Shown here one piece after another: positions 40,661-49,366 of a stretch of DNA of 64,000 nt. The position numbers and the translations under genes were made by a program. The notes under the pieces are model-generated. The model had not been told where the DNA came from. It made no database searches and worked only from the letters and a program-made list of their open reading frames with translations. Source of the stretch: Paenibacillus macerans (GTDB lineage: Bacteria; Bacillota; Bacilli; Paenibacillales; Paenibacillaceae); the NCBI RefSeq assembly GCF_900454495.1, contig NZ_UGSI01000002.1:744001-808000 (forward strand), written 5' to 3'. Numbering within the stretch: the stretch's first letter is position 1; each line of letters starts with the position of its first letter.

Positions 40661-40900
40661 ATGCTGGTCCTGAGAAGGAAAATCGGAGAAGCGGTTATGA
40701 TCGGAGACGAAATCCAAGTGCAGATTTTGGGGATCGAAGGCGATCAAATCAAGCTGGGCTTCGTGGCCCCTAAGGATGTATCTATTTTACGCCAAGAGTT
40801 GTACCAAGGAATCGTTGCCGAAAATTTGGCGGCAAAGGAGCAAACCAGTCTATTGCAGCAAGAACAAATCCTGGACCTGCTAAAAAAATTTAAAATGTAA
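40661..40900 (+). CDS. csrA: Carbon storage regulator CsrA
   Basis: A 79-aa RNA-binding dimer that blocks hag translation by covering its ribosome binding site. It is full length with the KH-unrelated beta core MLVLRRKIGEAVMIGD and the RNA-contact segment GIEGDQIKLGF (including R/K residues at both dimer faces). AAAAAGGAGG precedes the ATG. A matching RNA target is seen in the hag leader at 43588-43626. Confidence 0.96.
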   Translation: MLVLRRKIGEAVMIGDEIQVQILGIEGDQIKLGFVAPKDVSILRQELYQGIVAENLAAKEQTSLLQQEQILDLLKKFKM

Positions 40901-40928
40901 ATCATTTTGAAGGTAGGTGGGTTGGGTT

Positions 40929-41288
40929 ATGAACCTGAATCGGTTGGATGCAAATGTTCAAGAGTTAAGGTCCGGGGATTACGGCTTGTCAAAGACGACC
41001 CCATCTCTTGCTCAAAACAGCAGCAAAATTGAAGAGCAAAGAGTTCATGCGCTGACCAAGGATGAACAGGCGAAGTTAGAGGAGCAAATCAAGAAGCTTA
41101 ACGAGTCGATCGCGGCCTCGGGCAAGGAACTCAAATTCAAGTACAACGAGGATGCAGAGCAATTGTACGTAGAGGTGCTGGATGCGAAGACGCAAGAAGT
41201 CTTAAGCAGCCTGCCGCCGGAATTTCTCATCGATCTTTCGGTCAAGATGAAGGAATTAATCGGCATGTTTTTTGATGAAAAAATTTAA
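40929..41288 (+). CDS. flaG: FlaG-family flagellar protein
   Basis: A 119-aa FlaG/YvyC-type protein, thought to influence filament length. The C-terminal half has the family pattern KELKFKYNEDAEQLYVEVLD and VLSSLPPEFLIDLSVKMKEL. I use the ATG at 40929 after GGTAGGTGGG; the in-frame upstream GTG overlaps this site. It lies between csrA and fliD. Confidence 0.9.
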   Translation: MNLNRLDANVQELRSGDYGLSKTTPSLAQNSSKIEEQRVHALTKDEQAKLEEQIKKLNESIAASGKELKFKYNEDAEQLYVEVLDAKTQEVLSSLPPEFLIDLSVKMKELIGMFFDEKI

Positions 41289-41311
41289 AACGAGAGGAAG
41301 AGGTGTAGATC

Positions 41312-42712
41312 ATGGGAGTAGCTTTATCGGGTTTGGCATCGGGTATGAATACCCAGAATATCATAAATGGCTTAATGGATATTGAAAGAGTTCCTTATAA
41401 GAAGCTGGAAACTAAAAAAAGTACAATTACAAACAACAAAAGTATTTTTAATAGCATTAATTTGAAATTGAAAAACCTGCGGGACGCAGCTTCGGCTTTC
41501 ACGGACCTCGGTTCTTTTCAAGTCAGCAGCGCAGTCAGTTCCGACACGACCAAATTGACGGCTACGGGCGGAGGAGCTTCGGTCAACGGCAATTATACCG
41601 TAGAAGTTACGAAATTAGCCAAGCAGCAGATGAATGCAACAACCTCGATTCAGGTTAAGGATGCGGACGGCAAAGACATTAAGTTTAGCGCTGATGATCT
41701 GGCTGCAGCCAAGTCGATTTCGATTGGGGGAAAGAGTCTTGTCCTGAGCGATGATCTGGACTTAACCAATAAAAGTTATAGTGATGCGCTTTCGACCATC
41801 GCAGGGCAAATCAATAAGCAGTTCGGCGATGTTCAGGCTTCCGTCGTTCAAACATCCGATGGATATAAGAGCTTGGTCGTCACGGCCAAAGACGGGAAGA
41901 CAATCGACATGAGCGGTACCGGCTCGTTTACTCTAGAAAATAAAGTAACGGCGCAACCGGCCATTTTAAAAGTTAACGGTATAGAAATTACCAGTTCCAG
42001 CAACACGGTAAAGGATGCGATTCCCGGGGTAACCCTGCAGCTGTTGGCCGAAGACACCAAAGTCAATGTAGAGGTCAAACAGGATGTGGATAAGATTGCC
42101 GAAAAAGTTCAGACTTTTGTCGATGCGTACAATGATGTTGTTAAACTTATTCGCGAAAACACCAAAAAGATTGAGAACGAAAAGAATGCGGACGGCTCTT
42201 ATAAAGATTTTAAAACGAATCTCCAAAGCGACTCTCTGCTAAGACAGCTAAGCACAGAATTGTCCGATATCATCAGCAGTGTTTCTGGAAGTGCGGATAA
42301 CCTTAGACTTTTGAGCGATATTGGCCTGGAAATCGATAAAGGGAAAAAATCTGCTTCGGAAATGACCGGTGAGATTTCCTTTGACAAAGAAGTGTTTAAG
42401 AAGAAATTGACAGATAATCCGAACGCTGTAGAAGAATTGTTTAATGGCGAGTCGGGGCTAGGGACTCTGGCTAAGGACCGGTTATATAACTATACTAAGG
42501 CCAACGGTCTGATGGATTTGAAAAAGAAAGGGCTCGAACAAGACATCGATTTTATTGATGAACAAATGGAAAATATGGAGGCAAGATTAACGCTAAAAGA
42601 GGAGAGGCTTAAGAAACAATTTGACCAAATGGAAGTAGCGTTGTCGAAGCTGCAAAAACAACAATCCTGGATGGCCGGTCAGCTAAGTTCGTTAATGTCG
42701 TCCAGTAGTTGA
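41312..42712 (+). CDS. fliD: Flagellar filament cap protein FliD
   Basis: A 466-aa cap protein that folds flagellin at the filament tip. The N-terminal D0 segment (GLASGMNTQNIINGLMDIER) and C-terminal D0 coiled coil (EERLKKQFDQMEVALSKLQ) are typical; the central D2/D3 domains are short. The start follows GAGGAAGAGGTG. fliS follows after 36 bases, as usual for the cap-chaperone set. Confidence 0.95.
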   Translation: MGVALSGLASGMNTQNIINGLMDIERVPYKKLETKKSTITNNKSIFNSINLKLKNLRDAASAFTDLGSFQVSSAVSSDTTKLTATGGGASVNGNYTVEVTKLAKQQMNATTSIQVKDADGKDIKFSADDLAAAKSISIGGKSLVLSDDLDLTNKSYSDALSTIAGQINKQFGDVQASVVQTSDGYKSLVVTAKDGKTIDMSGTGSFTLENKVTAQPAILKVNGIEITSSSNTVKDAIPGVTLQLLAEDTKVNVEVKQDVDKIAEKVQTFVDAYNDVVKLIRENTKKIENEKNADGSYKDFKTNLQSDSLLRQLSTELSDIISSVSGSADNLRLLSDIGLEIDKGKKSASEMTGEISFDKEVFKKKLTDNPNAVEELFNGESGLGTLAKDRLYNYTKANGLMDLKKKGLEQDIDFIDEQMENMEARLTLKEERLKKQFDQMEVALSKLQKQQSWMAGQLSSLMSSSS

Positions 42713-42748
42713 TCGTTTTTATAGTTCCTTTTAGGAGATGAACAATCC

Positions 42749-43132
42749 ATGGCTATGCCCAATGCTTACCAAAGCTATCAAAAAAATAAATATGAGACGG
42801 CTTCGCCTCACCGCCTCACATTAATGCTGTATAATGGAGCCGTGCAATTTGCCGAACGGGCCCATAAAGCCATTCAAAGCGGAAGCTTGGAAGATACCAA
42901 CAAGTACATACAGAAGGTCCAAGACATTATCTATGAATTGATGACTTCCTTGAATGAGCCGGAAGGCGGCGAATTGGCCCGTAATTTAAAAAATATTTAT
43001 GTATATTTAATTGATAGATTAGTGCAGGCTAACATCAAGAAAAACGCCGACTACGTAGAAGAGGTTATCCGTCATCTCAAAGAGCTGCAGTCTGCTTGGG
43101 AGCAAATCGGAAAGGAAGTCAGCCTTGGATAA
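42749..43132 (+). CDS. fliS: Flagellar export chaperone FliS
   Basis: A 127-aa four-helix chaperone for flagellin. The family signature is present: AYQSYQKNKYETASPHRLTLMLYNGAV at the N-terminus (starting AYQSYQKNKYETASPHRLT, residues about 5-23) and NIYVYLIDRLVQANIKK near residue 75. Its end overlaps the TTG start of the fliT-like gene by 8 bases. Confidence 0.95.
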   Translation: MAMPNAYQSYQKNKYETASPHRLTLMLYNGAVQFAERAHKAIQSGSLEDTNKYIQKVQDIIYELMTSLNEPEGGELARNLKNIYVYLIDRLVQANIKKNADYVEEVIRHLKELQSAWEQIGKEVSLG

Positions 43133-43529
43133 TCACGACACTTCAATCATGGCGGAATATCGGGAGCTTTACGGCCAATTGCTTGAGTGTACGAAACATC
43201 AGTTGGAGTTAATATCGCCTGAGGAGTCGCTGGAACGCATGACGGATATTTATCTGCAGTCGGCGGAAAAGTGGGAGGAGATCAGAGGACGGATTGATCG
43301 TATGGCTTTGGAATTTCCAACTTTAAAAGAAATTCAGGATGCGGCTTTAGCAGAGACGATGAAGAACATCCAGGCCTACCTGCAGATGATTGAAGCCCGG
43401 CTCAGCGATTCGATCCATGAAACGGGCGGTGATTTGCGGACAGTAAAGGACCAAAAGGTGCTGATGAACGCTTATTACGGCATGAATCGAAGAGGATATC
43501 ATTCTATTTATTTTGACGAAAAAAAATAA
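43125..43529 (+). CDS. fliT: FliT-like flagellar chaperone
   Basis: A 134-aa all-helical protein directly after fliS. The TTG start lies within the fliS end, after AAGGAAG. Coiled-coil heptads run through residues about 10-95 (QLLECTKHQLELI; EKWEEIRGRIDRM), consistent with the short FliT fold that binds FliD. Sequence in this family is poorly conserved, so the call rests on position, size and helicity. The polar C-terminus ends in a run of basic residues. Confidence 0.7.
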   Translation: MDNHDTSIMAEYRELYGQLLECTKHQLELISPEESLERMTDIYLQSAEKWEEIRGRIDRMALEFPTLKEIQDAALAETMKNIQAYLQMIEARLSDSIHETGGDLRTVKDQKVLMNAYYGMNRRGYHSIYFDEKK

Positions 43530-43550
43530 GGAAAATTCTTTGGATAGGTA

Positions 43551-43578
43551 TAAAGTTATATTTTAACGATGCCGATAT
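43551..43578 (+). promoter_or_regulatory. SigD promoter of hag
   Basis: TAAA (43551-43554), 16 bases, GCCGATAT (43571-43578). The predicted leader is about 50 nt. Confidence 0.85.
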
Positions 43579-43587
43579 ATTGATTAG

Positions 43588-43626
43588 GCCACAAGGATGT
43601 AGCCAATATAAACCAATCACGGAGGA
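43588..43626 (+). promoter_or_regulatory. CsrA-binding hairpin and second GGA site in the hag leader
   Basis: ACAAGGATGT (43591-43600) equals the CsrA consensus core ACARGGAUGU and sits in the loop of a GGC...GCC hairpin (43588-43605). A second GGA motif overlaps the ribosome binding site GGAGGA (43621-43626). Two such sites are how CsrA represses hag in Bacillus. Confidence 0.7.
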
Positions 43627-43634
43627 TGATTAGA

Positions 43635-44471
43635 ATGGGAATGTTTATCAACACGAACGTTGGCGCATTGAACGCTAACCGCAACCTGAACTTCAACAAC
43701 ACGCAAATGGGCAAGACAATGGAAAAATTGTCTTCCGGTTATCGGATTAACCGTGCTGCGGACGACGCTGCTGGTCTTGCGATCTCCGAAAAAATGCGCT
43801 TCCAAATCAATGGTTTGACGCAAGCGCAACGCAACGCTCAAGACGGTATCTCCCTGATTCAAACGGCTGAAGGTGCTTTGACCGAAGTTCACTCGATGCT
43901 GCAACGTCTGAACACGCTGGCTAACCAAGCAGCAAACGGAACTTACGACAGCACGGACCGCGAAAAAATCCAATTGGAAGTTAAAGAGCTTGTTGGTGAA
44001 ATCAGTAACATTGCTAAAACAGTTAACTTCAATGGTATTAACTTGCTGAATAATAACAATAAGGTGGACTTCCAGATTGGATCGGATGCTAACACTGAAA
44101 TTTCTATTCAGTTAGCTTCTTTGACGCCTGCAGATCTTGGTAGCGCTGCTATGAAATTGAGCGATCTTTCAGTTTCGGGCGCTGATGCAACAAAGGCGAA
44201 TCAAGCTATCGATGCTATTAAATCGGCAATCAGCACAGTCTCCACTCAACGCGCTACCTTTGGTGCCGTGCAAAACCGTCTGGAGCACACAGTTAATAAC
44301 TTGGGCGTAATGGTAGAAAACCTGTCCGCTTCCGAATCACGTATTCGTGACGCTGATATGGCTACTGAAATGACGTCGTTCACGAAGAACCAAATCCTGG
44401 TACAAGCAGGTACAGCGATGTTGGCACAAGCGAACTCTGCTCCACAATCCGTTCTTAAATTGCTCGGATAA
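43635..44471 (+). CDS. hag: Flagellin
   Basis: A 278-aa filament subunit. The N-terminal D0/D1 region (MFINTNVGALNANRNL; LSSGYRINRAADDAAGLAISEKM) and the C-terminal D1/D0 region (TEMTSFTKNQILVQAGTAMLAQ; PQSVLKLLG) are canonical; the surface domain between them is small, so this is a minimal flagellin like Bacillus Hag. I start at the ATG eight bases after GGAGGA. Serine and threonine residues in the middle (residues about 170-190) are plausible glycan sites, given the Maf gene that follows. Transcribed alone from SigD, ended by a terminator. Confidence 0.97.
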   Translation: MGMFINTNVGALNANRNLNFNNTQMGKTMEKLSSGYRINRAADDAAGLAISEKMRFQINGLTQAQRNAQDGISLIQTAEGALTEVHSMLQRLNTLANQAANGTYDSTDREKIQLEVKELVGEISNIAKTVNFNGINLLNNNNKVDFQIGSDANTEISIQLASLTPADLGSAAMKLSDLSVSGADATKANQAIDAIKSAISTVSTQRATFGAVQNRLEHTVNNLGVMVENLSASESRIRDADMATEMTSFTKNQILVQAGTAMLAQANSAPQSVLKLLG

Positions 44472-44488
44472 TATCGAACCTTTTTTTG

Positions 44489-44511
44489 GACCCCCTTCTG
44501 GGGGTCTTTTT
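44489..44511 (+). terminator. Rho-independent terminator after hag
   Basis: GACCCCC (44489-44495) pairs with GGGGGTC (44500-44506), followed by TTTTT. Confidence 0.95.
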
Positions 44512-44528
44512 GCTTTATTTTACCTATA

Positions 44529-44554
44529 CAAATCCACTATGTTTATTCCGATAT
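44529..44554 (+). promoter_or_regulatory. Probable SigD promoter of the glycosylation island
   Basis: CAAA (44529-44532), 14 bases, TCCGATAT (44547-44554). One mismatch in each box compared with the hag promoter. It would place the sugar genes under motility control. Confidence 0.55.
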
Positions 44555-44565
44555 ATTAGGTATAT

Positions 44566-45177
44566 ATGAATAAGGACGTGAGTGAATTGAAGGTAATGAT
44601 TAACCAGCAGCAGGAACAAGTCATTGACGGATCGATCGAGCAGCTTGATAAATGGTGGAAAGAGGCGACTGGCTCGATTTTTCAAACCGGCCAGCTTATC
44701 CACTGCGTTGATATTGATGGTAAAACTTTTTATACCGGTTACGAACAATATCTATTTCTTAATGTGGATCAAATACAGTGCGTTAATATTAATAGCTTAT
44801 CGAGATTGGAAAGTATAGTGTCTACTGAACAAGAGTTAGACCAATATCTCAGCCGATTCATTCCAGCGGCCAAAAGTGTCGTTAACCAGTTATATGGTGG
44901 ACTTAATCAGGAAAATGCAGGTTTGTTGTCCCAACTTGTGCAGGGGCTGGAATGGATCAGTAGTGCAATTGCTTTAAATGTTAAACTTTATATGGAGGAA
45001 ACAGAGAATCTTCCGGAGTATCTTGCTGAAATTACTTCAGTAAATCAATATATTAGCGTTATGCATACCAATATCCAACAAGATGATTTTGTAGGAGTAA
45101 GTGATGTGTTAGAATACGAAATCATTCCTGCTCTTGAAAACTATCATTCACAATATAAAGAAAAGGTGTCAGCATGA
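44566..45177 (+). CDS. Uncharacterised protein at the hag-maf junction
   Basis: A 203-aa soluble, acidic, mostly helical protein without signal peptide or recognised domain. It is the first gene after the flagellin terminator and overlaps the Maf gene by four bases, so it is translationally coupled to it. I kept the ATG at 44566, but the predicted SigD start (about 44561) would leave almost no leader; the TTG at 44587, eleven bases after AAGGA, is a serious alternative. Order suggests a role in flagellin modification or its chaperoning. Residues 150-203 form a likely amphipathic helix pair. Confidence 0.7.
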   Translation: MNKDVSELKVMINQQQEQVIDGSIEQLDKWWKEATGSIFQTGQLIHCVDIDGKTFYTGYEQYLFLNVDQIQCVNINSLSRLESIVSTEQELDQYLSRFIPAAKSVVNQLYGGLNQENAGLLSQLVQGLEWISSAIALNVKLYMEETENLPEYLAEITSVNQYISVMHTNIQQDDFVGVSDVLEYEIIPALENYHSQYKEKVSA

Positions 45178-47042
45178 AATTGTTGGAAGCTAACGAACAG
45201 ATTTTACATGACAAATATCCCGAGCTAGTCCGGGTTATTGATCACAATGTTCCCGATCGGGAACAATATGAAGTTGTTTATACGAAAAACAATGAGTTTA
45301 ACCTGAAGCGGCACGAAGATGGCGTAGAATATTTTTTCCATAGTAAATATAATGCCGAAGTGGAAGCTGCTAGATGGGTTCAGGCAACTATGGCTGGGAA
45401 ATCGGATAATGAAGGGCCTTTATTGCTGTTTGGAGTGGGGATGGGCCATTTTTTGAAAGCTGTATTGGAAGAGACCGAGGTCAAGCAAATCATTGTATAT
45501 GAGCCTGATATAAATGTATTCCATAGCATGTTACAGCACCAGGATGTCAGTGAATTGTTAGACAATGATCGTGTTAAGATGGTGGCTTTGGGGGAACATG
45601 AGCTAGTTCTTTCAGAGTTGGCAGATTATATCAGTGGGCAGTTGGCCGGAACAATTACACTGATCGCTGCGCCAATATACAGACGGCTATATAAAGAAAC
45701 GTTTAATCAATTGGAAGAAGTGATTAAACACGGAGTTCTCAATAGTCAGTCAAACTTTCAAACCTATCAAAGATATCAAATGGAATGGGTGCGGAACATC
45801 CTTTATAATATCCCGCATTGTATTGTGAATCCTTCTATAGCTCCTCTTAAAGGAATTAGCAATAAAGGAGCGGTTGCGGTTATCGGCTCTGGTCCATCAT
45901 TGCAAGAAGATATTCATTTACTTGAGCAATTGAAACAAAAATGTATTCTGATTGCAGCCGGTTCCAGTATTCAGGTTTTGCAGCACCATCACATCAATCC
46001 GCATTTTATAGTAACAATGGATGGCGGTGACCCAAATCTAAAAGTTTTTAATAATATAGATTGTGGACGGACTCCCTTGATCTTTGTCAATCATAGTCAT
46101 TTTCAAATCCAAGATATGTACCAGTCGGGGATGTTTCATGCCACTTTTGAAGGCGATACGATAAGTCAATACTTGTTGGAGGAGGATATGGGCCCCTCAT
46201 TTAGACCAACTGCGTCAGTCACTGGAACAGCCATACAATTAGCGGCTTATATGGGCGCAAAGGATATCATTTTGCTCGGGCAGGATTTATCTTTCCCCGA
46301 TCAAAAGTATTATAGCGCTGGTGCTAATCATGTGACAGAACAGGGCTTGGCCAACGCTCTAAGCAGTGCAACGGAATATGTGGAAAACGTATTAGGCGGC
46401 ATGAATCCCACCAATGCGGTTATGACGATTACTCGTAAGAACATAGAAAACATTATTTCAGTTTTACAGCTTGATGGAATTAAATTCATAAATACTTCCG
46501 CCAAGGGAGCGAAAATAAAAGGCGCAGAGTGGGAAAGCCTTGAGCGCATCATAAAGGTATTGCCGGCAAATCCGGTGCCTGCTTTGTATGGTTTAAATTC
46601 CATGCCAGTAATGGAAGAAAACTTAAGTGAGAAAGTTTCGAAGAAAATGAATCATATATTAAGCGAAGCCCAAATGCTGGATAAAAGTTTGACTAAGATA
46701 AAGCAAGAATTGACTTCAATGGCTAGGAGCGTAAAAACCAAAAACGTAAATAATTTAAATAAAAATTTGCTGAAAGTCAATAAGCTATGGCAATCAATAA
46801 CGGACCAAGACATCTTTAAATATTTTCACAGTTTTGGACTGGCTCATCATATTAACCACTATATGAGATTTGTTCCCAAGATCGTTGACGCAACGAATCC
46901 ATTCGTAAAAGCCTCATTAATTATGGAGCACTTAGGCAAATTAGTAGATGAACTAATTTCCTTCAACCCCAAAATGACTAATTATATCCAACATGCCCTT
47001 CATCGCATGGATCGATTGCATCAGCAGGAGGAAAAGCCGTGA
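45174..47042 (+). CDS. maf: Motility-associated factor (Maf) flagellin glycosyltransferase
   Basis: A 622-aa DUF115/MptE-like protein. Maf enzymes transfer nonulosonic acids or related sugars onto Ser/Thr of flagellin before export. Residues about 70-190 form the N-terminal family domain (LLLFGVGMGHFLKAVLEE; VYEPDINVFHSML), about 220-400 the MAF_flag10 core (AVIGSGPSLQEDI; FIVTMDGGD; GATQLAAYMGA-like VTGTAIQLAAYMGAKDIILLGQDL), and the last 150 residues are a helical bundle. It is coupled to the preceding unknown gene and to the dehydratase gene after it. Its sugar donor is not established from sequence. Confidence 0.88.
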   Translation: MKLLEANEQILHDKYPELVRVIDHNVPDREQYEVVYTKNNEFNLKRHEDGVEYFFHSKYNAEVEAARWVQATMAGKSDNEGPLLLFGVGMGHFLKAVLEETEVKQIIVYEPDINVFHSMLQHQDVSELLDNDRVKMVALGEHELVLSELADYISGQLAGTITLIAAPIYRRLYKETFNQLEEVIKHGVLNSQSNFQTYQRYQMEWVRNILYNIPHCIVNPSIAPLKGISNKGAVAVIGSGPSLQEDIHLLEQLKQKCILIAAGSSIQVLQHHHINPHFIVTMDGGDPNLKVFNNIDCGRTPLIFVNHSHFQIQDMYQSGMFHATFEGDTISQYLLEEDMGPSFRPTASVTGTAIQLAAYMGAKDIILLGQDLSFPDQKYYSAGANHVTEQGLANALSSATEYVENVLGGMNPTNAVMTITRKNIENIISVLQLDGIKFINTSAKGAKIKGAEWESLERIIKVLPANPVPALYGLNSMPVMEENLSEKVSKKMNHILSEAQMLDKSLTKIKQELTSMARSVKTKNVNNLNKNLLKVNKLWQSITDQDIFKYFHSFGLAHHINHYMRFVPKIVDATNPFVKASLIMEHLGKLVDELISFNPKMTNYIQHALHRMDRLHQQEEKP

Positions 47043-48052
47043 GTTTATATAAAGGCAAGAAAATTTTAATAACAGGGGGGACTGGGACAATAGGTCAACG
47101 TCTTGTTAGACGTTTGTTGCAGGAAAAACCCGGTGTTATTCGCATATTCAGCAGAGATGAATTCAAACAGTTTGAAATGGCGCAGGAGCTGCAGCAGTAT
47201 GCTCAACAGTTGCGTTTCTTAATAGGTGACGTAAGAGATGCGCAAAGATTGTCCCGGGCCATGGCGGACATAGATTATGTCTTTCACTGTGCTGCTATGA
47301 AGCATGTCCCGGCATGTGAATATAATCCTTTTGAAGCCGTACAAACCAATATAATCGGCACGCAAAATGTAATACAGTCTGCATTGGAGGCTAGAGTGAA
47401 AAAAGTCATTTTTGTGAGTACGGACAAAGCCATTGCCCCGACAAATACTTATGGGGCATCTAAATTAATGGCCGAACGTCTAATTTCTTCTGCACAATAC
47501 CAAGCAGGTTCAGCTAATACCACATTTGCAGCTGTGCGTTTTGGAAACGTTATGGGGTCAAGAGGATCTGTTATACCGCTTTTTAAAAAGCAGATCGAAT
47601 CTCAGCGTAAGATTACAATTACTCACAAAAATATGACTCGTTTTATGATGACTATGGAAGAAGCCACTGAGTTAACCCTTAAAGCTGCAGATTATGCTCA
47701 AGGTGGAGAGGTTTTTGTATTAAAAATGCCTGTAGTTAGATTGGAAGATCTAATAAAAGCTGTAATTCTAGAAATGTCCAAAAAAATAGGAATAACTCCT
47801 GAGGAAATAGAGATTGAAGAAATTGGTTTGCGCCCCGGTGAAAAAATGTATGAGGAACTTATGACGGAAGATGAAGGAAAACGGGCCAAAGAACTAACGG
47901 AAATGTTTGTCATTCCAAATGAATTTTATAAAAAGGGAGATTATCCAAATTCAAAGCCTGTTAAAGATGGGAAGTATAGCTCAGAGGATCAAACAACGTT
48001 GGAGTTTGACGAGGTAACAGAGTTGCTAATACGATCAGGGGCTTTGGCCTGA
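47039..48052 (+). CDS. NDP-sugar 4,6-dehydratase/epimerase (PseB/FnlA-like SDR)
   Basis: A 337-aa extended short-chain dehydrogenase of the polysaccharide biosynthesis CapD-like group. NAD(P) motif GGTGTIG (residues about 11-17), substrate strand FVSTDKAIAPTNTYGASK with the T-D-K replacing the classical Tyr pair region, and YGASK. The branch includes UDP-GlcNAc 4,6-dehydratase/5-epimerases that begin pseudaminic acid synthesis, but no pseC, pseH, pseG or pseI homologue lies in the window, so its product is uncertain. The GTG start overlaps the maf stop; RBS AGGAGGAAA. Confidence 0.8.
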   Translation: MSLYKGKKILITGGTGTIGQRLVRRLLQEKPGVIRIFSRDEFKQFEMAQELQQYAQQLRFLIGDVRDAQRLSRAMADIDYVFHCAAMKHVPACEYNPFEAVQTNIIGTQNVIQSALEARVKKVIFVSTDKAIAPTNTYGASKLMAERLISSAQYQAGSANTTFAAVRFGNVMGSRGSVIPLFKKQIESQRKITITHKNMTRFMMTMEEATELTLKAADYAQGGEVFVLKMPVVRLEDLIKAVILEMSKKIGITPEEIEIEEIGLRPGEKMYEELMTEDEGKRAKELTEMFVIPNEFYKKGDYPNSKPVKDGKYSSEDQTTLEFDEVTELLIRSGALA

Positions 48053-48090
48053 TAGAACGGGTATAAAGGTTATTCTATTCTCCGTTTAGC

Positions 48091-48231
48091 GTGGGGCAAC
48101 GAAAATCCATAAATACCGGACAAGGTATATGGTTGGTGGACAAAGGAATCGTGTTCGGTGAGATGAGCGAATTGTGGCTCTATACTGATAGCGATTCTTT
48201 TTCGTTAAAGGGTGGAATCAATTTCCAATAA
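48091..48231 (+). other. Possible coding remnant in the 325-bp gap after the dehydratase gene
   Basis: A 46-codon open frame beginning at GTG without a ribosome binding site reads like protein (ending in LWLYTDSDSFSLKGGINFQ). A second 28-codon helical frame (48297-48380) overlaps the next start codon. Both look like fragments left by deletion or insertion; neither was recognised. Confidence 0.25.
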
Positions 48232-48243
48232 ATAAATCCTCTA

Positions 48244-48272
48244 TTCAGTAGAGTAAACTGCCGATATATTAT
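48244..48272 (+). promoter_or_regulatory. Candidate promoter of the UDP-xylose/UDP-GlcA genes
   Basis: TTCAGT, 17 bases, TATTAT gives a SigA-type reading. The same stretch holds GCCGATAT (48260-48267), a perfect SigD -10, but without a TAAA at proper distance. Which factor is used is open. Confidence 0.4.
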
Positions 48273-48377
48273 ATAACGGTAAGAAAAGTATAATTTGATT
48301 GAGGAAGCACGTTATCATTTGAATGAAATTATTGAAATAGCTTGGAATTGGCATAAGAGAAAATTCGGAGGGCAGTC

Positions 48378-49325
48378 ATGAAAAAGATATTAGTGACGGG
48401 TGGCGCTGGTTTTTTGGGATCACACCTAATAGATCGATTGCTAAAGCAAGGGCATGAAATTGTTTGTGTAGATAATTTGCAGACAGGTTCACTTAGGAAT
48501 ATTGATCATGTGATGGATGCCATTACTTTTATTCAGCATGATATTACTGAGCCTCTTCCTGAACTGGGTGAATTTGATGAGATTTATAATCTGGCCTGTC
48601 CTGCTAGTCCGATTCATTACCAAGCCAATCCAATACATACTTTTAAAACAAATATACTTGGCTCTCTACAGCTGCTTGAAATTGCCCGCAAATGTGGTGC
48701 GAAAATAATGCAAGCTTCGACTTCCGAGGTATACGGAGACCCCTTGGTACATCCTCAGCCTGAGCAATATTGGGGACATGTGAATCCTATAGGAATTCGC
48801 AGTTGCTACGATGAGGGCAAGCGTGGGGCAGAAACTTTGTTTTTTGATTATGCACGAATGTACGATGTTCGAATTAAAGTGGTACGTATCTTCAATACGT
48901 ATGGTCCAAGAATGGATGCAAAAGATGGCCGTGTTGTAAGTAACTTTATTGTACAGTCGCTGCATAACAAACCGCTGACAGTGTATGGTGATGGACAGCA
49001 GACTCGATCATTCTGCTACGTGGATGATTTAATCGAAGGCTTCCTGCGAATGATGGAGACTCCGGAGGAAGTAACAGGCCCCATTAATCTGGGAAACCCG
49101 GATGAGTTCACCATGTTGGAGCTTGCCGAAAAAGTCATGAAATGGACCAAGAACAATACGGAATTAAAGTATGAGTTATTGCCTGAGGATGATCCTAAGC
49201 AGCGCAAGCCTGTCATAGAAGAAGCTAAAAGAGTGCTTAATTGGTATCCAAAAGTAACTCTTGATGAAGGACTTCAACCTACTATTTTATATTTTGACCA
49301 ATTGATTAATAAAGCAAATTCATAG
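48378..49325 (+). CDS. UDP-glucuronate decarboxylase (UDP-xylose synthase)
   Basis: A 315-aa extended SDR. It has GGAGFLGS (residues about 7-14) and the near-diagnostic UXS sequence NLACPASPIHYQ, ASTSEVYGDP, and SCYDEGKRGAE, in which the catalytic Tyr and Lys sit in YDEGK. The enzyme converts UDP-GlcA to UDP-xylose. The adjacent gene encodes the UDP-glucose dehydrogenase that supplies UDP-GlcA. GGAGGG lies 4-9 bases before the ATG. Nucleotide-sugar enzymes of this type feed glycan assembly in the cytosol. Confidence 0.88.
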   Translation: MKKILVTGGAGFLGSHLIDRLLKQGHEIVCVDNLQTGSLRNIDHVMDAITFIQHDITEPLPELGEFDEIYNLACPASPIHYQANPIHTFKTNILGSLQLLEIARKCGAKIMQASTSEVYGDPLVHPQPEQYWGHVNPIGIRSCYDEGKRGAETLFFDYARMYDVRIKVVRIFNTYGPRMDAKDGRVVSNFIVQSLHNKPLTVYGDGQQTRSFCYVDDLIEGFLRMMETPEEVTGPINLGNPDEFTMLELAEKVMKWTKNNTELKYELLPEDDPKQRKPVIEEAKRVLNWYPKVTLDEGLQPTILYFDQLINKANS

Positions 49326-49366
49326 AACGCTTACAGTTTAAATCCAGCGTGAAAGCAGGTTACCAT

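Noticed and set aside
47039..48052. Firm assignment as PseB and a complete pseudaminic acid pathway
   Set aside because: The other pathway genes are absent from the window and the C-terminal half differs from typical PseB.
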